Shown in pieces: positions 12,930 through 14,282 of a DNA stretch of 14,282 bases. The notes below the pieces were generated by a model. That model saw only the letters and a program-made list of their open reading frames with translations. It ran no database searches and was not told the origin of the DNA. The translations under genes and the position numbers were made by a program. Position 1 is the first letter of the stretch; each line of letters opens with the position of its first letter. Source of the DNA: Actinomycetes bacterium (lineage in GTDB: Bacteria > Actinomycetota > Acidimicrobiia > Acidimicrobiales > UBA8190); the NCBI GenBank assembly GCA_021798135.1, contig JAJZYI010000042.1, positions 1 through 14,282 on the forward strand, given 5' to 3'.

Positions 12930-13691
12930 CTACGGGGCCGGACGTCGCCGCCGGCGTGACCGGTCCAGCAGGCTGCGGATCTCGTCGAGGGAGAGCACGG
13001 CGAAGGTGCCCGTGGCAGTCGCCGTGACGATCCCCTCCTGGACCAGGCGACCGTCGGAGACCACGCGGCGATCGTCGCTGCGGACGACCGTCGCCTCCAG
13101 CCGGACCGGCACCCCGGTACGCGTGGGGTGGTGCTGTGCCAGCGTCAGCTCCACGGTGGGGCCGGTCGTCCCGGCGAGGCGGTTCGCCGCGGCCAGGACG
13201 ATGTCGAACGCCGCGGCGACGGTCCCCGCCTGGACCTGTCCCGGAGCGCCCTCGTACCGGCTCGGGAACGTCCCGGTGGCGACCGCCACCCCTCCCTCCG
13301 ACGTCACCGCCAAGGGCGCGGCGAAGGGGTTGCACGGGCCCACCACGATGTCGGCGAGCATCACGTCGTGGAGGTCGGGGAGCCGGGCCGGCCCAGCGCC
13401 CGCCCGGGTGTCGACCAGGCCGAGCGACCGGAGCGGTGACGTCGCTCCGACGCTGGCGCACAGCTCGTCCGCGAGCGGGTCCAGGTCGCCGGCCAGCGCT
13501 GCCAGGACGGGTCCGGGCACGTCGGCGTCCACGACGAGCTCGGCCAGTTCCCGTACCGCCTCGGCGAGCTCGCGCCGTGCGGCCGTCGCGGCCGATGCCG
13601 CCGTGCCCGCGCTCGTGGCCACGGGTCGCGCCGCGCCCCCGGTGGCACCACCGGGGCCGGTCGCCGGCTCTGCGGGGTCGCACCGGGCCAT
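12930..13691 (-). CDS. PaaI-like hotdog-fold thioesterase family protein
   Basis: The 253-aa product has a C-terminal single hotdog domain (about 112-235): the entry strand ADIVVGPCNPFAAPL, then TFPSRYEGAPGQVQAGTVAAAFD with Asp163, then ELTLAQHHPTRTGVPVRLEA and a closing TATATGTFAVL strand. This matches PaaI-type acyl-CoA thioesterases, whose usual loop is YEGPPGxVHGG. Here the HGG is QAG (154-156), so catalysis may be altered or the protein may bind without hydrolysing (inference). The N-terminal 110 residues are Ala-rich with a predicted helical segment. ATG 13691 is supported by TATCCT 6 bases upstream. It is followed at 12 bases by the diiron protein gene, suggesting a two-gene acyl-lipid unit. 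Confidence 0.82.
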   Translation of the reverse strand: MARCDPAEPATGPGGATGGAARPVATSAGTAASAATAARRELAEAVRELAELVVDADVPGPVLAALAGDLDPLADELCASVGATSPLRSLGLVDTRAGAGPARLPDLHDVMLADIVVGPCNPFAAPLAVTSEGGVAVATGTFPSRYEGAPGQVQAGTVAAAFDIVLAAANRLAGTTGPTVELTLAQHHPTRTGVPVRLEATVVRSDDRRVVSDGRLVQEGIVTATATGTFAVLSLDEIRSLLDRSRRRRRPAP

Positions 13692-13697
13692 GCGCTG

Positions 13698-13703
13698 AGG
13701 ATA
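13698..13703 (-). promoter_or_regulatory. Candidate leaderless -10 (TATCCT) of PaaI-like gene
   Basis: Minus-strand TATCCT, then CAGCGC, then ATG 13691: the 6-base gap of a leaderless start, with no Shine-Dalgarno sequence. It would drive the PaaI-like and diiron genes together. Confidence 0.55.
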
Positions 13704-13778
13704 TGCACCGCCGGGCGGCCGTCGCCGGTGCGGGCGGTGTCGCGCCGCCCGAACGGCACCACGGGCTGAGGTCGTATT

Positions 13779-13794
13779 CGTGAAGTGGATCACA
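13779..13794. promoter_or_regulatory. CRP/FNR-family binding site candidate
   Basis: CGTGAAGTGGATCACA has GTGA and TCAC half-sites separated by exactly 6 bases, the arrangement of CRP/GlxR operators (TGTGA-N6-TCACA, one outer mismatch). It lies in a divergent intergenic region, 88 bases from the PaaI-like start and about 93 bases upstream of the -35 of the right-hand gene, so it could serve either. Confidence 0.55.
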
Positions 13795-13796
13795 AA

Positions 13797-13847
13797 CTAC
13801 CGCACGCCGGCGAAGCGAAAGTCCTGGTAGCCAGACGCTCAGTGCGG
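13797..13847 (+). other. AT-richer leader with competing small stems
   Basis: CTACC (13797-13801) can pair with GGTAG (13826-13830), while CCGCAC (13800-13805) can pair with GTGCGG (13842-13847). The two stems share bases and exclude each other. The surrounding 13770-13950 stretch is visibly less GC-rich than its flanks. No known riboswitch class was recognised, and it is upstream of the best promoter, so it may not be transcribed with the gene. Confidence 0.25.
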
Positions 13848-13886
13848 CAATTCCACCCGTTGTCATGCTGTTGGGGCCGTTGTCCA

Positions 13887-13915
13887 GTGACATCACCACA
13901 CCCAGTGAGTATTCT
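13887..13915 (+). promoter_or_regulatory. SigA-type promoter of the right-edge gene
   Basis: GTGACA (13887-13892, one mismatch from TTGACA), a 17-base spacer and TATTCT (13910-13915, a TANNNT -10). Transcription would begin near 13922, giving a leader of about 30 bases that contains the Shine-Dalgarno sequence GGGAGGG (13941-13947). Confidence 0.6.
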
Positions 13916-13951
13916 TGACGAGCACGACACGTGACCGCATGGGAGGGTCTG

Positions 13952-14282
13952 GTGACCACAGTTCTCGACGACACCACTGGCGAGCGGCTCGCTTCTCGCC
14001 GATCGGTGCCGTTCGAGACGCTGCCGGTGCAGGCGCGGTCGCGTTGGGCGACGCGGCTGGGGATGGCTGCGGTGGCCGCCGGAACCGTGGGAGCCGGCGT
14101 GCTCGGGATCGCGCTGGCCGGGGCGGCGCCGGGGTCGGCCACGGCCCACCAGCCGTCGGTGGCACGGCACGCGGCGCCGCCTTCCCCGGTCGTCGCCGGC
14201 GGCGCCACGTCGGGGGCATCGGTGGGAGACGGAGCAGGCGGGAGCGGGGGAGCAGGGGGCGGCACGGCGGGGGGCACGCCGG
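13952..14282 (+). CDS. Exported or membrane-anchored protein, N-terminal part only
   Basis: The frame is open to the right edge (110 codons visible). Residues 1-36 are polar with several Arg (RSRWATR); 37-58 form one hydrophobic segment, GMAAVAAGTVGAGVLGIALA; then GAAPGSATA offers a possible signal-peptidase site before His66. From about 66 the sequence is Pro/Ala/Ser-rich, turning into a Gly-rich low-complexity stretch by residue 94. This architecture fits a secreted or anchored envelope protein with a flexible linker leading to a domain beyond the window; peptidoglycan-active enzymes often look like this, but nothing visible proves it. GTG 13952 is chosen for GGGAGGG 4 bases upstream; GTG 13931 is in frame but lacks a ribosome site. 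Confidence 0.7.
   Translation, partial: MTTVLDDTTGERLASRRSVPFETLPVQARSRWATRLGMAAVAAGTVGAGVLGIALAGAAPGSATAHQPSVARHAAPPSPVVAGGATSGASVGDGAGGSGGAGGGTAGGTP

Noticed and set aside
13692..13793. N-terminal extension of the PaaI-like gene to ATG 13793
   Set aside because: It would read through the TATCCT hexamer and the edge of the CRP-like site, adding Arg/Pro/His-rich residues without a domain; ATG 13691 is better supported.
13887..13896. GTGACATCAC as a second CRP-like site
   Set aside because: The GTGA and TCAC half-sites are only 2 bases apart instead of 6, and the sequence is better explained as the -35 region.

Overview
The window is about 14.3 kb of very GC-rich (roughly 75%) bacterial DNA. 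Its gene content fits a high-GC actinobacterium: a DUF2510 membrane protein, an MpaB/DUF2236 oxygenase, a FadE-type acyl-CoA dehydrogenase, a hotdog thioesterase and a class III adenylate cyclase. The tight GC-rich coding and frequent apparent leaderless starts would suit the Acidimicrobiia, but that placement is inference. I saw no tRNA, rRNA, CRISPR array, insertion sequence or phage gene. This looks like ordinary chromosomal housekeeping and lipid-metabolism sequence rather than an obvious island.

Layout. (1) Positions 2-1801, plus strand: the end of a fused LivF-LivG-type ABC ATPase, open at the left edge. (2) 1816-6673, minus strand: a class III cyclase with a C-terminal Cys-rich module, an alpha/beta hydrolase, a nitronate monooxygenase-like flavoprotein, a DUF503 protein and an acyl-CoA dehydrogenase. 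(3) 6729-7739, minus: a proline-rich two-helix membrane protein with eight PPPGYG repeats and a C-terminal DUF2510 motif. It is divergent from a small stand-alone Smr-domain gene (7952-8206, plus), which is followed by a DUF2237 gene (8339-8731, plus). (4) A TesB-like thioesterase (8950-9816, minus) is divergent from an MpaB-family oxygenase (10055-11107, plus), with an octanucleotide repeat between them. (5) 11171-13691, minus: a YgjP-like M48 metallopeptidase, a ferritin-like diiron protein and a PaaI-like hotdog protein, the last two 12 bases apart. (6) An AT-richer 260-base intergenic region with a CRP-like palindrome and a -35/-10 promoter leads into a secreted or membrane-anchored protein cut by the right edge.

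How the genes fit together. Several products handle acyl-CoA or acyl-ACP chemistry (acyl-CoA dehydrogenase, two hotdog proteins, a desaturase-like diiron protein, perhaps the hydrolase). Most, however, appear to have their own promoters, so this is a neighbourhood and not one operon. A cAMP theme is suggested by the intact cyclase and the CRP-type site at the right end; the functional link is inference.

The most consistent unlisted signal is a TANNNT hexamer (mostly TAGCCT or TAGGCT) placed 6-7 bases before the start codon of five genes, with longer-spaced or one-mismatch versions at others. That geometry is the one expected for leaderless transcription. I found no convincing new multi-gene system. 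The most unusual items are the cyclase-Cys-module fusion, the LivF-LivG fusion with its duplicated linker, and the repeat and palindrome structures in the promoters.
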